In this document: positions 1-8,276 of the stretch, piece by piece
Layout of the letters: each line of letters starts with the position of its first letter
Position numbering within the stretch: the first letter of the stretch is position 1
Assembly: GCF_011762225.1 (NCBI RefSeq)
Contig: NZ_JAASQI010000007.1
Coordinates: forward strand, 1 to 64,000
Direction: 5' to 3'
DNA: 64,000 nucleotides
Origin: Pseudochelatococcus lubricantis
GTDB taxonomy: Bacteria; Pseudomonadota; Alphaproteobacteria; Rhizobiales; Beijerinckiaceae
Notes under the pieces: generated by a model
The model's database searches: none
What the model was told of the DNA's origin: nothing
What the model saw: only the letters and a program-made list of their open reading frames with translations
Program-made: the position numbers and the translations under genes

Positions 1-72
1 CGGTACGACAAGCTCATAGCAAACTTCATGGGCTTCGTCATGCTCGCCGCAATTCATATCCAATTGCGATAA
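1..72 (+). CDS. Possible 3' tail of an upstream gene (partial)
   Basis: Frame 1 is open from the window edge to a TAA at 70-72 and gives 23 residues ending in a hydrophobic stretch (ANFMGFVMLAAIHI), compatible with the last membrane helix of a polysaccharide-cluster membrane protein. Too short to assign. It may instead be the remains of the membrane-spanning part of the sugar transferase that follows, since that gene lacks its own N-terminus. Confidence 0.3.
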   Translation, partial: RYDKLIANFMGFVMLAAIHIQLR

Positions 73-185
73 AACTTAATTCCTCACTACGACCTCGTTT
101 CTTCCAGCTTGTCGGCATTTTTCTCGAAGCACCGCGCGGCGCCGCGGCTTCTTTCGGCGGCGACGTCCGGACACCGGAGGCGCCC

Positions 186-1025
186 GTGCTCGGCACGGTG
201 GATGACCTTTTGCCGCAACTGACGCGCAATTCCTTCGACGTGGTCGTCATCGCCCTGCCGTGGAGCGAGGCCGGCACCATCGGCAGCCTGATCGAAAAGC
301 TCAACCGGTTCGCGATCGATACGATCGTGCCGCTCACTCCGCGCATCTTCGATCTGCGTTTCGCGGCGGTGGTCAACATCGCCGCCCTGCACGGCCTGCA
401 GGTCGTCCGCCGACCGCTCAGAGGGTCGCTCATCCTGATCAAGTGGCTTGAGGACTATGTCGTCGCAACCATCGGCCTGATCCTCGTCTCCCCCATCCTG
501 CTGCTGGCCGCCATCGCCATCAAGCTGGAAGGCCCCGGCCCCGTTCTGTATCGGCAAACGCGCGTCGGCTATAACAACCGCCTGTTCAGCGTCTACAAGC
601 TGCGCACCATGACCGTCGATCCCACGGACGACGGCTCGCTCGGAACGCAGCGGGACAATCCCCGCATCACCCGCTGCGGCGCCTGGCTGCGCCGGCTTTC
701 GATCGATGAATTGCCCCAGCTCATCAACGTCCTGAAGGGGGAGATGTCGGTCGTCGGCCCCCGGCCGCACGTCCCCAACATGCTCGTGGGCGAATCGTTG
801 CGCTACGAAACGCTGCGCGCGTACACCAACCGCTATCAGATGAAGCCGGGCATCACGGGGTGGGCGCAGATAAACGGCATGCGCGGCGGCATCAACACCC
901 TCGAGAAAGCCATGGCTGGTATCGAGCTCGATCTCTATTACGTAGAAAACTGGTCCCTATGGCTCGATATAAAAATCATGTTGCTGACGGTCACCAAGGG
1001 CATGGCCGGACGCGACGTCTTCTGA
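186..1025 (+). CDS. Polyprenyl-phosphate sugar transferase (WcaJ/ExoY type), N-terminally truncated
   Basis: Bacterial sugar transferase that loads the first sugar-1-phosphate onto undecaprenyl phosphate at the inner membrane and so starts an exopolysaccharide repeat unit. The catalytic domain is complete: re-entrant membrane helix (about residues 93-115), KLEGPGPVLYRQTRVG, the YKLRTM-type segment, SIDELPQLINVLKGEMSVVGPRPH, and the C-terminal GRDVF. The 279-residue form uses a GTG start without a convincing ribosome site. Family members are usually 450-500 residues with four or five N-terminal helices and a nucleotide-binding-like middle domain. Here only the end of that middle domain is present (PVLGTVDDL). 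The frame stays open upstream to position 3, and LVGIF at about 108-122 still looks like family sequence, so the true start is unclear. Either a 5'-truncated remnant or a short ExoY-like enzyme. Confidence 0.8.
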   Translation: MLGTVDDLLPQLTRNSFDVVVIALPWSEAGTIGSLIEKLNRFAIDTIVPLTPRIFDLRFAAVVNIAALHGLQVVRRPLRGSLILIKWLEDYVVATIGLILVSPILLLAAIAIKLEGPGPVLYRQTRVGYNNRLFSVYKLRTMTVDPTDDGSLGTQRDNPRITRCGAWLRRLSIDELPQLINVLKGEMSVVGPRPHVPNMLVGESLRYETLRAYTNRYQMKPGITGWAQINGMRGGINTLEKAMAGIELDLYYVENWSLWLDIKIMLLTVTKGMAGRDVF

Positions 1026-2014
1026 CCCGTCACGCAGGCTGGCTGCTCGCCTGCCTGTCGGCTGTCCTCCTTCTCGCCGGCGCGGACAACGCCCGGGCGA
1101 AGGAGCGACGCCATTTTCTGGCCTACCATGCAAGCTGGTACGAGACGCCCGCCGCCACGGCGGAAGCCACGACGCTGGCCGGCATTCCCGGTTTCATGGA
1201 TATCGTGGCCCTCGCCTTCGCGCGACCCGATGCCGTCTATGCGGGCGACCTCGACATCTCCCGCACCGGGCTTCAGTATCCGTATCCGGGCCCCCTCCTG
1301 AGAGACGCCATTCGCCTGCTGAAGAAACGCAATCCCGGCACGCGCGTCGTCATCTCGGTCGGCGGCAAGAACTGGCATCGCTTCGACGAGCATGCGCTGG
1401 CGCGGCTTGTGCGCGATCTGGGGGCGGACGGCATCGATCTCGATTTCGAGCCGGAGGACCCCGCCTGCACGACGCTGCCGGCGGGGAAGATCGTCTGCGG
1501 GAGTTACGCGCTGTGGACTGACTACATCGAGCGCATCCGTGCCGTGCTGCCGCGTCCGTTTCTCCTGACCGTTCCCGTCTGGAGCGTTGGTGCCTACGGC
1601 GAGGGCGCCTTCGCCGAAGACCAGCCCCGCAGCCCGTGGACGGGCTCCATGCTGGGCGTGCTGCGCTCATCCGCAGCCCGGCATATCGATATCGTATCCA
1701 TCATGGGATATGACGCCGGGCCGCGCTACGATCCCGAGCGCGCGTTCGCCGCCTATCGCAGCGTCTGGAGCGGCCCCTTGCTGCTGGGCATCGCTTCCCA
1801 GCCCGTGGATCCCTCCTCGCCCGTGCCCACGGCCAAGGACGTGGCTAGGCTCATGGCCACCGCCCGGCGCGACGCCAAAGGCGGAGCGATGCTCTACGCC
1901 CTGCGCGTATGCTCCCCTGAAACCGGTTGCCAGCACGGCACCGACTATCGGGCGCTCGCACGGGACATGTGCCTCGCGATGCGGCTCGACGGATGCGATC
2001 GTCAGGTGCCGTGA
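959..2014 (+). CDS. Secreted glycoside hydrolase family 18 protein (chitinase-like)
   Basis: 351 residues from the ATG at 959. The long basic n-region is followed by a hydrophobic core (WLLACLSAVLLLAGADNARA), consistent with a signal peptide and export. GH18 hallmarks are both present: the SxGG strand (VVISVGGKNW) and the catalytic DxxDxDxE signature in DGIDLDFEPE. GH18 enzymes cleave beta-1,4 GlcNAc-containing polymers by substrate-assisted catalysis. In a polysaccharide cluster the protein may trim or release the secreted polymer rather than digest chitin; this is inference. The start overlaps the end of the sugar transferase by 67 nt in another frame, and no later start leaves an intact signal peptide, so the two genes look translationally linked. 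Confidence 0.82.
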   Translation: MARYKNHVADGHQGHGRTRRLLTRHAGWLLACLSAVLLLAGADNARAKERRHFLAYHASWYETPAATAEATTLAGIPGFMDIVALAFARPDAVYAGDLDISRTGLQYPYPGPLLRDAIRLLKKRNPGTRVVISVGGKNWHRFDEHALARLVRDLGADGIDLDFEPEDPACTTLPAGKIVCGSYALWTDYIERIRAVLPRPFLLTVPVWSVGAYGEGAFAEDQPRSPWTGSMLGVLRSSAARHIDIVSIMGYDAGPRYDPERAFAAYRSVWSGPLLLGIASQPVDPSSPVPTAKDVARLMATARRDAKGGAMLYALRVCSPETGCQHGTDYRALARDMCLAMRLDGCDRQVP

Positions 2015-2103
2015 TGCGCCCGGTCGTTGTGCCGGCGCTGCAGCGGACCGGTCTCTGGCGGAAAAAGCTCGGCTTTTTCGGCGCAGGATCGACACGCGGA
2101 TTT

Positions 2104-2200
2104 AAGCGCTTTTCGCGTTCCTGCTTCAATCAGAATGCGAAAAGCCTTGGAGCGCGTTCCGGTCGGATGGGATCATCTGACCGATAAGAATTCGTTCAAA
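2104..2200. repeat. Intergenic palindromic element with hairpins between convergent genes
   Basis: Two consecutive hairpins. The first has 12-bp arms GCTTTTCGCGTT (2108-2119) and AATGCGAAAAGC (2134-2145) with one mismatch. The second has arms GGTCGGATG and CATCTGACC around GGAT (about 2160-2181). The stretch GAGCGCGTTCCG followed by AGAATTC and TTCAAAAT resembles the right part of the repeat near 15461-15596, so it is probably a diverged member of the same mosaic family. It sits between the convergent GH18 and acyltransferase genes and could also act as a two-way terminator. Confidence 0.55.
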
Positions 2201-2210
2201 ATCAATAAAA

Positions 2211-3353
2211 TCAATAACTGTGTTCGTCGCCGGTATCGCCGGCTCCGGCAGGGCGGCCCGGCGGCGGCATGCGCCGCAGGTTTCTGCGGGTCGCGAGAGG
2301 GCGTTCGACCGTCAGATAGAGGGCGATGGCGACAGCGACGCAGGCCGCCATGGCAGCCGGAACGAATGTCCATGCCGGCGCGCCGATGCCGGGCAGGCCC
2401 ATCTGTTTCCAGATCCGGCTGGCGGCCGAGAGCACCAGCGGATGCGACAGATAGAGGGAGTAGGAAGCGTCCCCGAGCAGCCGGAGACCGCGCCAGTCCG
2501 GGATGCCGCCGGCCTGTTCAAGCCTCAGCGCCGCCGCGACGATCACCGCCGCCGGCAGGCCGAGGCCGATGAGACGCGGCAGCTCCGGCCAGAGGGTGGG
2601 CAGCACGCCCATGGCGGCGAAACCGCCGGCCAGCAGAGTGAGGGACAGATGCACCGTCGGCCGCCGGCGCTCCCGCAGGTGCCAGACGCCGATCCATATA
2701 CCCAGCAGGAATTCGAGGATGATGCTCGACGTGTAGAACGACAGCAAGGTGTCCGGCGACGGATTCAGCGCCTGCAGCGACACGATGGCGCAAAGCAGCA
2801 CGGAGACGGCGATAACCCTTCCGCGGTCGGGAATCAGCAAGGCCGCGCCGAACAGCAGATAGAAGAACATCTCGTAGTTCAGCGTCCAGCCCGGGATCAG
2901 CAGCGGCTCCAGCAAACCGGTCGCCGGGTTGGGATACGGAATAAAGGCGAACGAGGCCAGCACGTGCCACGGATCGAGGCGCGCGCTATACAGCAGGTCC
3001 GGCGCCAGCAGCAGGACCGAGACGATGAACGCCGTCATCAGCCAGTACAGCGGTACGATGCGCCGGAAGCGCCTGCGGTAAAAGACAAGCGGGGTCTGCG
3101 GCCTCCCCCGCGTCGTCAGCCACATGATGAACCCGCTGATGACAAAGAAGATGTCCACGCCGCCGATGAGCCACTGGGGCCACGCACCGCCGTGGTCCAG
3201 ACGTTCGAGCTGGGGCTGCAGATGGACGCCCGCAACCATCAGCGCCGCAACGGCGCGCAGATACTGGATCGAGACCCGTTCGGCGGCTTTTGGTTGCGCG
3301 AACCCGTCGCGGGCGATCAACTGTCCGTGCATCAAGGTGCCATGATTTGACAT
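2211..3353 (-). CDS. Acyltransferase family 3 membrane protein (ExoZ/OafA-like)
   Basis: 380-residue polytopic membrane protein of the acyltransferase-3 family, which moves acyl groups, usually acetyl, onto extracellular or periplasmic sugars. The family N-terminus is clear (SIQYLRAVAALMVAGVHLQP), with the histidine of the first helix, and the conserved FFVISGFIMWLTT segment and the WTLNYEMFFYLLFG region follow. About ten hydrophobic segments run to the C-terminal FVPAAMAACVAVAIALYL helix before the RPLATRRN tail. Start placed at 3353 (MSNHGT); an in-frame start 12 codons upstream is also possible, and neither has a strong ribosome site. Position inside the cluster argues for O-acetylation of the polysaccharide. 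Confidence 0.85.
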   Translation of the reverse strand: MSNHGTLMHGQLIARDGFAQPKAAERVSIQYLRAVAALMVAGVHLQPQLERLDHGGAWPQWLIGGVDIFFVISGFIMWLTTRGRPQTPLVFYRRRFRRIVPLYWLMTAFIVSVLLLAPDLLYSARLDPWHVLASFAFIPYPNPATGLLEPLLIPGWTLNYEMFFYLLFGAALLIPDRGRVIAVSVLLCAIVSLQALNPSPDTLLSFYTSSIILEFLLGIWIGVWHLRERRRPTVHLSLTLLAGGFAAMGVLPTLWPELPRLIGLGLPAAVIVAAALRLEQAGGIPDWRGLRLLGDASYSLYLSHPLVLSAASRIWKQMGLPGIGAPAWTFVPAAMAACVAVAIALYLTVERPLATRRNLRRMPPPGRPAGAGDTGDEHSY

Positions 3354-3579
3354 ATGATTATAATAAATAGCCTTATATATGCATATCAAAATATAAAAAC
3401 TGTTTTTTTACAGAATAGAATTTTTCATGACGAACTTCCACGAACCGATTTTAGCAAGAGATACGCCGGCTTTTCAACCGTTTGGAGAGGCGGGCGGGCC
3501 GGAAACCGTTGTCACCCTCCCTGATATGATGGTATGAAGCGGGCATGTTGCTGATCGTTTTTCGCTAAAGGAGATGCTG
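3354..3579. promoter_or_regulatory. AT-rich divergent intergenic region
   Basis: About 225 nt markedly richer in A and T than its surroundings lie between the acyltransferase (minus) and FkbM (plus) starts, so both promoters must lie here. No convincing -35/-10 pair or operator can be named. A good ribosome site (AAAGGAG, 3567-3573) serves the FkbM gene. Confidence 0.4.
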
Positions 3580-4458
3580 GTGCGTGTAACAGCTTCGTCA
3601 GAAACGCCTTCAGCGAATTCCCTTTCCCGCAGCCTGAAAAATATCCTCAAGCGTAGCCTTTATGTTCAGTACATCTACAGAAAACTGATCGTACCGGCGT
3701 TGAAACTGTACTCGGATACGGACGAGCTGCTGCTCCCCTCTCTCGACATCCGCACCGGCATCGACGTTGGCGCCAATGCCGGCACTTATGCGCTGCATCT
3801 CGCGCGCGTCAGCAAGACCCTTGTCTGTTTCGAGCCTGTTCCGTTCATGCAGCGGCTGCTTAACATGCTTTTCGCCGGGCAGAAACACGTCATCATCCGG
3901 AACGAGGCGCTTTCGGACAGGAACGGCGTCGCCACGCTCTCGATTCCGGTCCAGGAAAACGAGGCGGTGACAGCCATGGCTTCGCTGCACACCGCGTTTC
4001 CGCAGGGACGCGACATCGCGGTCAACACCATCCGGCTGGACGACTTCTGCCGCGAGAGCACCTGGCTCGACCCTGCTCTCATCGATTTCATCAAGATCGA
4101 CGTCGAGGGCTTCGAGAACGAGGTGATCGCCGGTATGCGGGAGGTGCTGGCGAAGGCGCACCCCGTGTTGCTGATCGAGATCGAGCTGAGGCACAACTCT
4201 CGCTGTCTGGACCTGTTCGCCGAGTTGCGGGAAGCGGGCTACGCTTCCTACGTGTCGCCGGTGGGCGGAGCCCTCACGCCCGTTTCCATCACCACGGCCG
4301 AGCAGCTCGGCGCCATTCAGGATCTGAACAGCCTCGCGCTGGAAAAGCCGGGCTATCGCATCAACAGCCGACGTCACTATCTGAACAATTTCTGGTTCGT
4401 CCACCCGGACAGTGTGCTGAAAGATTCCCTGAGCCGCTTCATCCGCGCGTCAGACTGA
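3580..4458 (+). CDS. FkbM family methyltransferase
   Basis: 292-residue SAM-dependent methyltransferase. The FkbM fold is shown by the SAM-binding motif GIDVGANAGTYALHLA (about residue 63), the acidic strand end CFEPVP, and the family signature FIKIDVEGFENEVIAGM. FkbM proteins O-methylate sugars, polyketides or glycolipids; here a sugar of the surface polysaccharide is the likely acceptor. The GTG at 3580 sits 6 nt after AAAGGAG, whereas the ATG at 3574 directly abuts it, so the GTG is preferred. The 3' end overlaps the convergent GMC oxidoreductase by 9 nt. Confidence 0.85.
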   Translation: MRVTASSETPSANSLSRSLKNILKRSLYVQYIYRKLIVPALKLYSDTDELLLPSLDIRTGIDVGANAGTYALHLARVSKTLVCFEPVPFMQRLLNMLFAGQKHVIIRNEALSDRNGVATLSIPVQENEAVTAMASLHTAFPQGRDIAVNTIRLDDFCRESTWLDPALIDFIKIDVEGFENEVIAGMREVLAKAHPVLLIEIELRHNSRCLDLFAELREAGYASYVSPVGGALTPVSITTAEQLGAIQDLNSLALEKPGYRINSRRHYLNNFWFVHPDSVLKDSLSRFIRASD

Positions 4459-6120
4459 CGTCGGCGCCGCGACGCCGCTGCTGTCGCGCGCACCCGTTTC
4501 CCGCGCACCCGGCTCCGCCAGATGGTGGGCGAGCCGTACCGCAAGGGCGCAGGCGGTGAAGGTGGGGTTGGCCTGGCTGCTCGTCGTCATGACGCCTGTC
4601 GAGGCGACGTAAAGATTCGAGAAGCCGTGCACCTTGCAGTTGCCGTCGACCACGCTCGTCGCCGGCGCGTGCCCCATGCGCATCAACCCTTCCTGGTGGT
4701 AGCCATCCGTCAATTGCCCCAGCACGGCCGCTTCCCGCTCCTCGGCGGGGACGTGATACTCCAGCCGGCCGATGCCGTTGCTTCTCAGGCTTCGGTCAAC
4801 CAGATCATACGCCCTGACAATGGAAACAGCGTCCGCGGGACAGAAGCGCAGATCGATGCGCAATGCGCCGTCGGCAGCGTCGTCGGCCAGCAGGACGGTG
4901 CTCGCGCGCTGCGGCATCTGTTCGGCATGGAAGGTCAGCGCGTAGCGCCCTGCCTTGTTGCGGATGAGGAAGCCGGGCCGGCGCGGCTTGTCGAGATATC
5001 GCTGCCGCAGGATTTGCCAGGCCGCCGCCACGGTCGAGAACGGATTCAGAATGACGTTGGCGAGGTGGGCCGCATAATTCCGGTTCGTGCCGATATGAAC
5101 GCGCCGGATACCCTCGGAGACGAGCAGACGGCCGATGGCGGGAAAGCTCAGGGCCAGGAAGACGGCCGAAAGGATACCGCTGCGGTGCCGGTGATCGTGG
5201 AAAGGCGGGTTGTCGACCCAGAAGGACGTATTCAGGATTTCATGTGCGATCTGGGCCTGCGGCGTGATGGCGAGGCGGCGGCGTACCCATGTCGCGTCGT
5301 CGAGAAAGAAATCCGCGCTTTCGGCCAGTTCCGGCCTGTCGAAGACGATGTCGGCAATCGATCCGTGAACGTGCCCCATGTAGTAGTGGCCGAGCGCCCC
5401 CTCCCTGCCTCCGAAGGCCGGGGGATGGCGCCGCCGGTATTCCAGAAGCAGCTTCGTGGAGCCGAGCCCGCCGCCGGCGAGAACGTGGAAGCGTGCATTG
5501 ACCGTCGCTTCTCCCCCGGCATCGCGAACGCGGATGCGGGCGCGCCCGTCCTCCTGCTCGATGGCGATCGCCGTCGTCCCGAGGCATACGGTGATGGCGG
5601 CGGCGTCCCGCAGAAATGCGCCATGGCGTTTCGGCGCCGCGCGCGTGCGCGCCCACCGTTCGAGCCGGGAAAAGGTCACGTCTCCGCTGTCGTCGAGTGC
5701 CTGGAACGCAACGGCCGGACTGCTGAACACGAGGTGCCCGCAGTCGAGGAAGGCGGCGGTCTTCTCGTAGTAGGGCGCGATATCTTCCTCGTCGATCGGC
5801 CATCCGGAATCCGCCACGAAATCGCGTGGCGCGAAATCGATGGGATCGAGCGGCATGCAGCAACCGCCCCACCACCACGAATTGCCCCCGAGAGCGCGGC
5901 AGACGGCGACGTCGAGCGGCGCATGGCGGGCCGGATCGACCACCTCGCCATAGGGCGGCAGGGATGCGCCATCCTGCGGAAGCATGCCGCCCGCCTCGAC
6001 GACGACAACGGACAGGCCGAGTTCCGCGCAGTGGATGGCGGCCGCAAGCCCCGCCGGGCCGCTCCCGACCACGCAGACATCGTGGATGCCATCGCGAGGG
6101 TATCCCGTTCGTATGGTCAT
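4450..6120 (-). CDS. GMC-family FAD-dependent oxidoreductase
   Basis: 556 residues. The N-terminal Rossmann FAD site (DVCVVGSGPAGLAAAIH, then VVVVEAGG) and the C-terminal GMC block (GLMRMGHAP, NLYVASTGVMTTSSQANPTF) identify a glucose-methanol-choline oxidoreductase, a family that oxidises alcohols and sugar hydroxyls with FAD. A His before the RMG motif (GYHQEG) and the Asn of ANPTF fit the usual catalytic pair. The ATG at 6120 has GGAG 8 nt upstream; longer in-frame extension carries no family sequence. No signal peptide, so action on a cytoplasmic, possibly lipid- or nucleotide-linked, sugar is likely. Substrate unknown; the gene lies between polysaccharide genes. Confidence 0.85.
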   Translation of the reverse strand: MTIRTGYPRDGIHDVCVVGSGPAGLAAAIHCAELGLSVVVVEAGGMLPQDGASLPPYGEVVDPARHAPLDVAVCRALGGNSWWWGGCCMPLDPIDFAPRDFVADSGWPIDEEDIAPYYEKTAAFLDCGHLVFSSPAVAFQALDDSGDVTFSRLERWARTRAAPKRHGAFLRDAAAITVCLGTTAIAIEQEDGRARIRVRDAGGEATVNARFHVLAGGGLGSTKLLLEYRRRHPPAFGGREGALGHYYMGHVHGSIADIVFDRPELAESADFFLDDATWVRRRLAITPQAQIAHEILNTSFWVDNPPFHDHRHRSGILSAVFLALSFPAIGRLLVSEGIRRVHIGTNRNYAAHLANVILNPFSTVAAAWQILRQRYLDKPRRPGFLIRNKAGRYALTFHAEQMPQRASTVLLADDAADGALRIDLRFCPADAVSIVRAYDLVDRSLRSNGIGRLEYHVPAEEREAAVLGQLTDGYHQEGLMRMGHAPATSVVDGNCKVHGFSNLYVASTGVMTTSSQANPTFTACALAVRLAHHLAEPGARETGARDSSGVAAPTSV

Positions 6121-6324
6121 GCTTGCGTCTCCAGAAGAGGCGAATGGCTCAGGCGCCCGGCCCGCCCCCGAGCCCGGGGCGGCCGCGGAGACATTGCCAT
6201 CATGAGGACGCACATCCAAGCCCCCAGGAAGTCGCATAGACGGTCTCCCGCAGGGCGCTCGCTTCTGCTAGACGGTATCAGGCCGGTGCAGCCGGCTGCG
6301 GTATTGTCGAACGGGGCCGGACAA

Positions 6325-6738
6325 ATGAGACGCATCGCGCGGACAATCGCCGCCGCAATCGTGGGCGCCGCCGGGATCGTGTTCCCGCAGGCCGACGGCG
6401 CGCGGGCGCAATCCCTTCAGGGCATGCCGCGCGAGGCGTCGCCTGAGGGCTTCATCAATCCGGAGGAAAACCCCTATCCCTTCGACCCGCGCCGCATTCT
6501 CAAGGAATATTTCGAGGAGCACCTGCCGACCTCCTGGTGGATCAACGATCCGCTGCCGCAGTTCAACTCGTTCCTCGTCACCATCCACATCCCCGCTCAC
6601 TGGCGGGGCAATCCGGTGCAGGCCGTCATGACAATGTGTCCCGAACACAACGATTCGCTCTGGAACGGCCTGAAAACGCTGGACCTGCAGCCCTATTACC
6701 AGCGCAGGCCATGGCCCACGGTAACGTGCCGGCCGTAA
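6325..6738 (+). CDS. Small secreted protein of unknown function
   Basis: 137 residues with a clear Sec signal peptide (basic MRRIARTI, hydrophobic AAAIVGAAGIVF, then GARAQS as likely cleavage site). The mature part of about 105 residues is rich in Pro and Trp and contains two Cys (MTMCPEH and the C-terminal TVTCRP) that could form a disulfide. No family recognised. It is 67 nt upstream of the flippase gene on the same strand and is probably co-transcribed, suggesting an envelope role in polysaccharide export. Confidence 0.6.
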   Translation: MRRIARTIAAAIVGAAGIVFPQADGARAQSLQGMPREASPEGFINPEENPYPFDPRRILKEYFEEHLPTSWWINDPLPQFNSFLVTIHIPAHWRGNPVQAVMTMCPEHNDSLWNGLKTLDLQPYYQRRPWPTVTCRP

Positions 6739-6805
6739 GCGGCCCGGACAACCGTCAACGGCGGCAGCACACCGCGGGCGCGCCAGTTTCCGGGGAGAAT
6801 TCTTG

Positions 6806-8140
6806 ATGGGATCCATGGTCAGCCGGTTATGGTCGCTTGCTCCCGCAATGGCCGTCTACGGGGTCGGCGTTGTCGTGCGGGGCATGGAGGTGATCGGGAA
6901 ATTCCTCCTGTACGTGCTGGCGGCCCACCGGTTCGGCGTTTTCGAAGCCGGGCTGTTCTTTCTGTGCCTGACATGGATGGGGCTCGCTTCCACCATCGCG
7001 CGCATGGGGCTGGAGCGCGCGCTGACACGCCATCTGGCTGCGGCAGCCGCCGTGAAGGACTTTTCCTCGGTGCGGTCTGATCTGCTGAAAGGCATGCTGC
7101 TGACGACCTGCGGAGGCGTCGTCGCCGCCTTGCTGACCTATGCCTTCGCCGAGCCGGTGTCGATTCACCTCTTCGGCGAACCCGCGCTGGTGGCCCCGAT
7201 GCAGACGGCAGCGCTCGCCATCGTTCCGTGGACGCTGAGCGTCGTCATCGGCGGCATTCTGGCCGGTTTCCAGCAGGGTGTGCTCGCCCAGCTCATCCAG
7301 AACTCGCTATGGCCGGCCCTGACCGTGTTGGGCCTGGTCGCCCACGCCGCGAACACCATCGAGGACCTGCTGGTGTTTCTGGCGGCGGCCATGCTGGCGG
7401 CGGCGGCTCTGGGTGTCGTCCCGATCCTGCGTTTCCTCGCGCGCCACCCGGCAAGCACGACGGATACCACGACCTCCCCGGCACTTCCGGAAGGTGTCTA
7501 CGCCATGCCCGCGCTGTGGCGCACGGCGCTGCCGCTGAGCGTCGTCGAGATCGTTCAGGTCTCGCTCAGTTCCCTCCCCATGCTGGCGCTGGGCATGTTC
7601 ACGGATGCGTCGACTGTCGGCGCCTTCAGCGTGGCCCATCGCATATCCATGATGATGTGGGTCGTCATCCTCGCCATCGGCACGATCTCCGCGCCGCGCT
7701 TCGCTGCCAGCCACCGGCGCGGCGACATGGCGGAGCTGCGGCGCGTCAATGCGAATACCCGGCTGTGCATCACGCTGCTCGGGGTCCCCATGATCGCGGT
7801 GATGATGCTGTTCCCGTCCCATCTGCTGTCCATCCTGGGGAATGGCTTCGAGATCGCCGCCACGGCGCTCGTCATCATGGCGGCGGGCCAGCTCGTGAAC
7901 TGCCTGCTGCCCTGTCAGGACATCCTGCTCGCCATGACGGGATATGGAGTTCAGCTCCGCACGCTGAATCTCCTGCAGTTCTTCACCTGCATCGTTCTGG
8001 GCGCAATCCTGCTGCCGGCCTTCGGCCTTGTCGGCTGCGCCATCGTGACCGCGATCTGCATAGCCCAGGGCGCCATCGGCGCCACAGCAATCGTCTGGCG
8101 CGTCATGCCGGAGGCGCTGCGGCCGCCCCGCGCGGCATGA
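6806..8140 (+). CDS. Wzx-like polysaccharide flippase (MOP superfamily)
   Basis: 444-residue integral membrane protein with about 12 hydrophobic segments in two halves, typical of oligosaccharide flippases that move lipid-linked repeat units across the inner membrane. The N-terminal KFLLYVLAAHRFGVFEAGLF segment is the usual first-helix pattern (membrane helix followed by the G-x-x-E/Y-G region). ATG at 6806 is chosen because GGGGAG lies 8 nt upstream. The partner of the sugar transferase at the other end of the cluster; no Wzy polymerase is visible in the window. Confidence 0.83.
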   Translation: MGSMVSRLWSLAPAMAVYGVGVVVRGMEVIGKFLLYVLAAHRFGVFEAGLFFLCLTWMGLASTIARMGLERALTRHLAAAAAVKDFSSVRSDLLKGMLLTTCGGVVAALLTYAFAEPVSIHLFGEPALVAPMQTAALAIVPWTLSVVIGGILAGFQQGVLAQLIQNSLWPALTVLGLVAHAANTIEDLLVFLAAAMLAAAALGVVPILRFLARHPASTTDTTTSPALPEGVYAMPALWRTALPLSVVEIVQVSLSSLPMLALGMFTDASTVGAFSVAHRISMMMWVVILAIGTISAPRFAASHRRGDMAELRRVNANTRLCITLLGVPMIAVMMLFPSHLLSILGNGFEIAATALVIMAAGQLVNCLLPCQDILLAMTGYGVQLRTLNLLQFFTCIVLGAILLPAFGLVGCAIVTAICIAQGAIGATAIVWRVMPEALRPPRAA

Positions 8141-8276
8141 AATATCATCGCGCGGGCAGCCGAGGTGAGGCTATATGCAACGCGGCGATTCATGCTAGAG
8201 GGGTGGGCGCGATGCCTTTTCCCACGGTCCCTGTACAGGCGAGCGATACCTTGAATATTTCCCGACGGTTGTTCTC

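Noticed and set aside
4522-6324. Long plus-strand frame running through the GMC oxidoreductase into the small secreted gene
   Set aside because: Only the end from 6325 has a signal peptide and protein-like composition; the rest is the antisense of the FAD enzyme.
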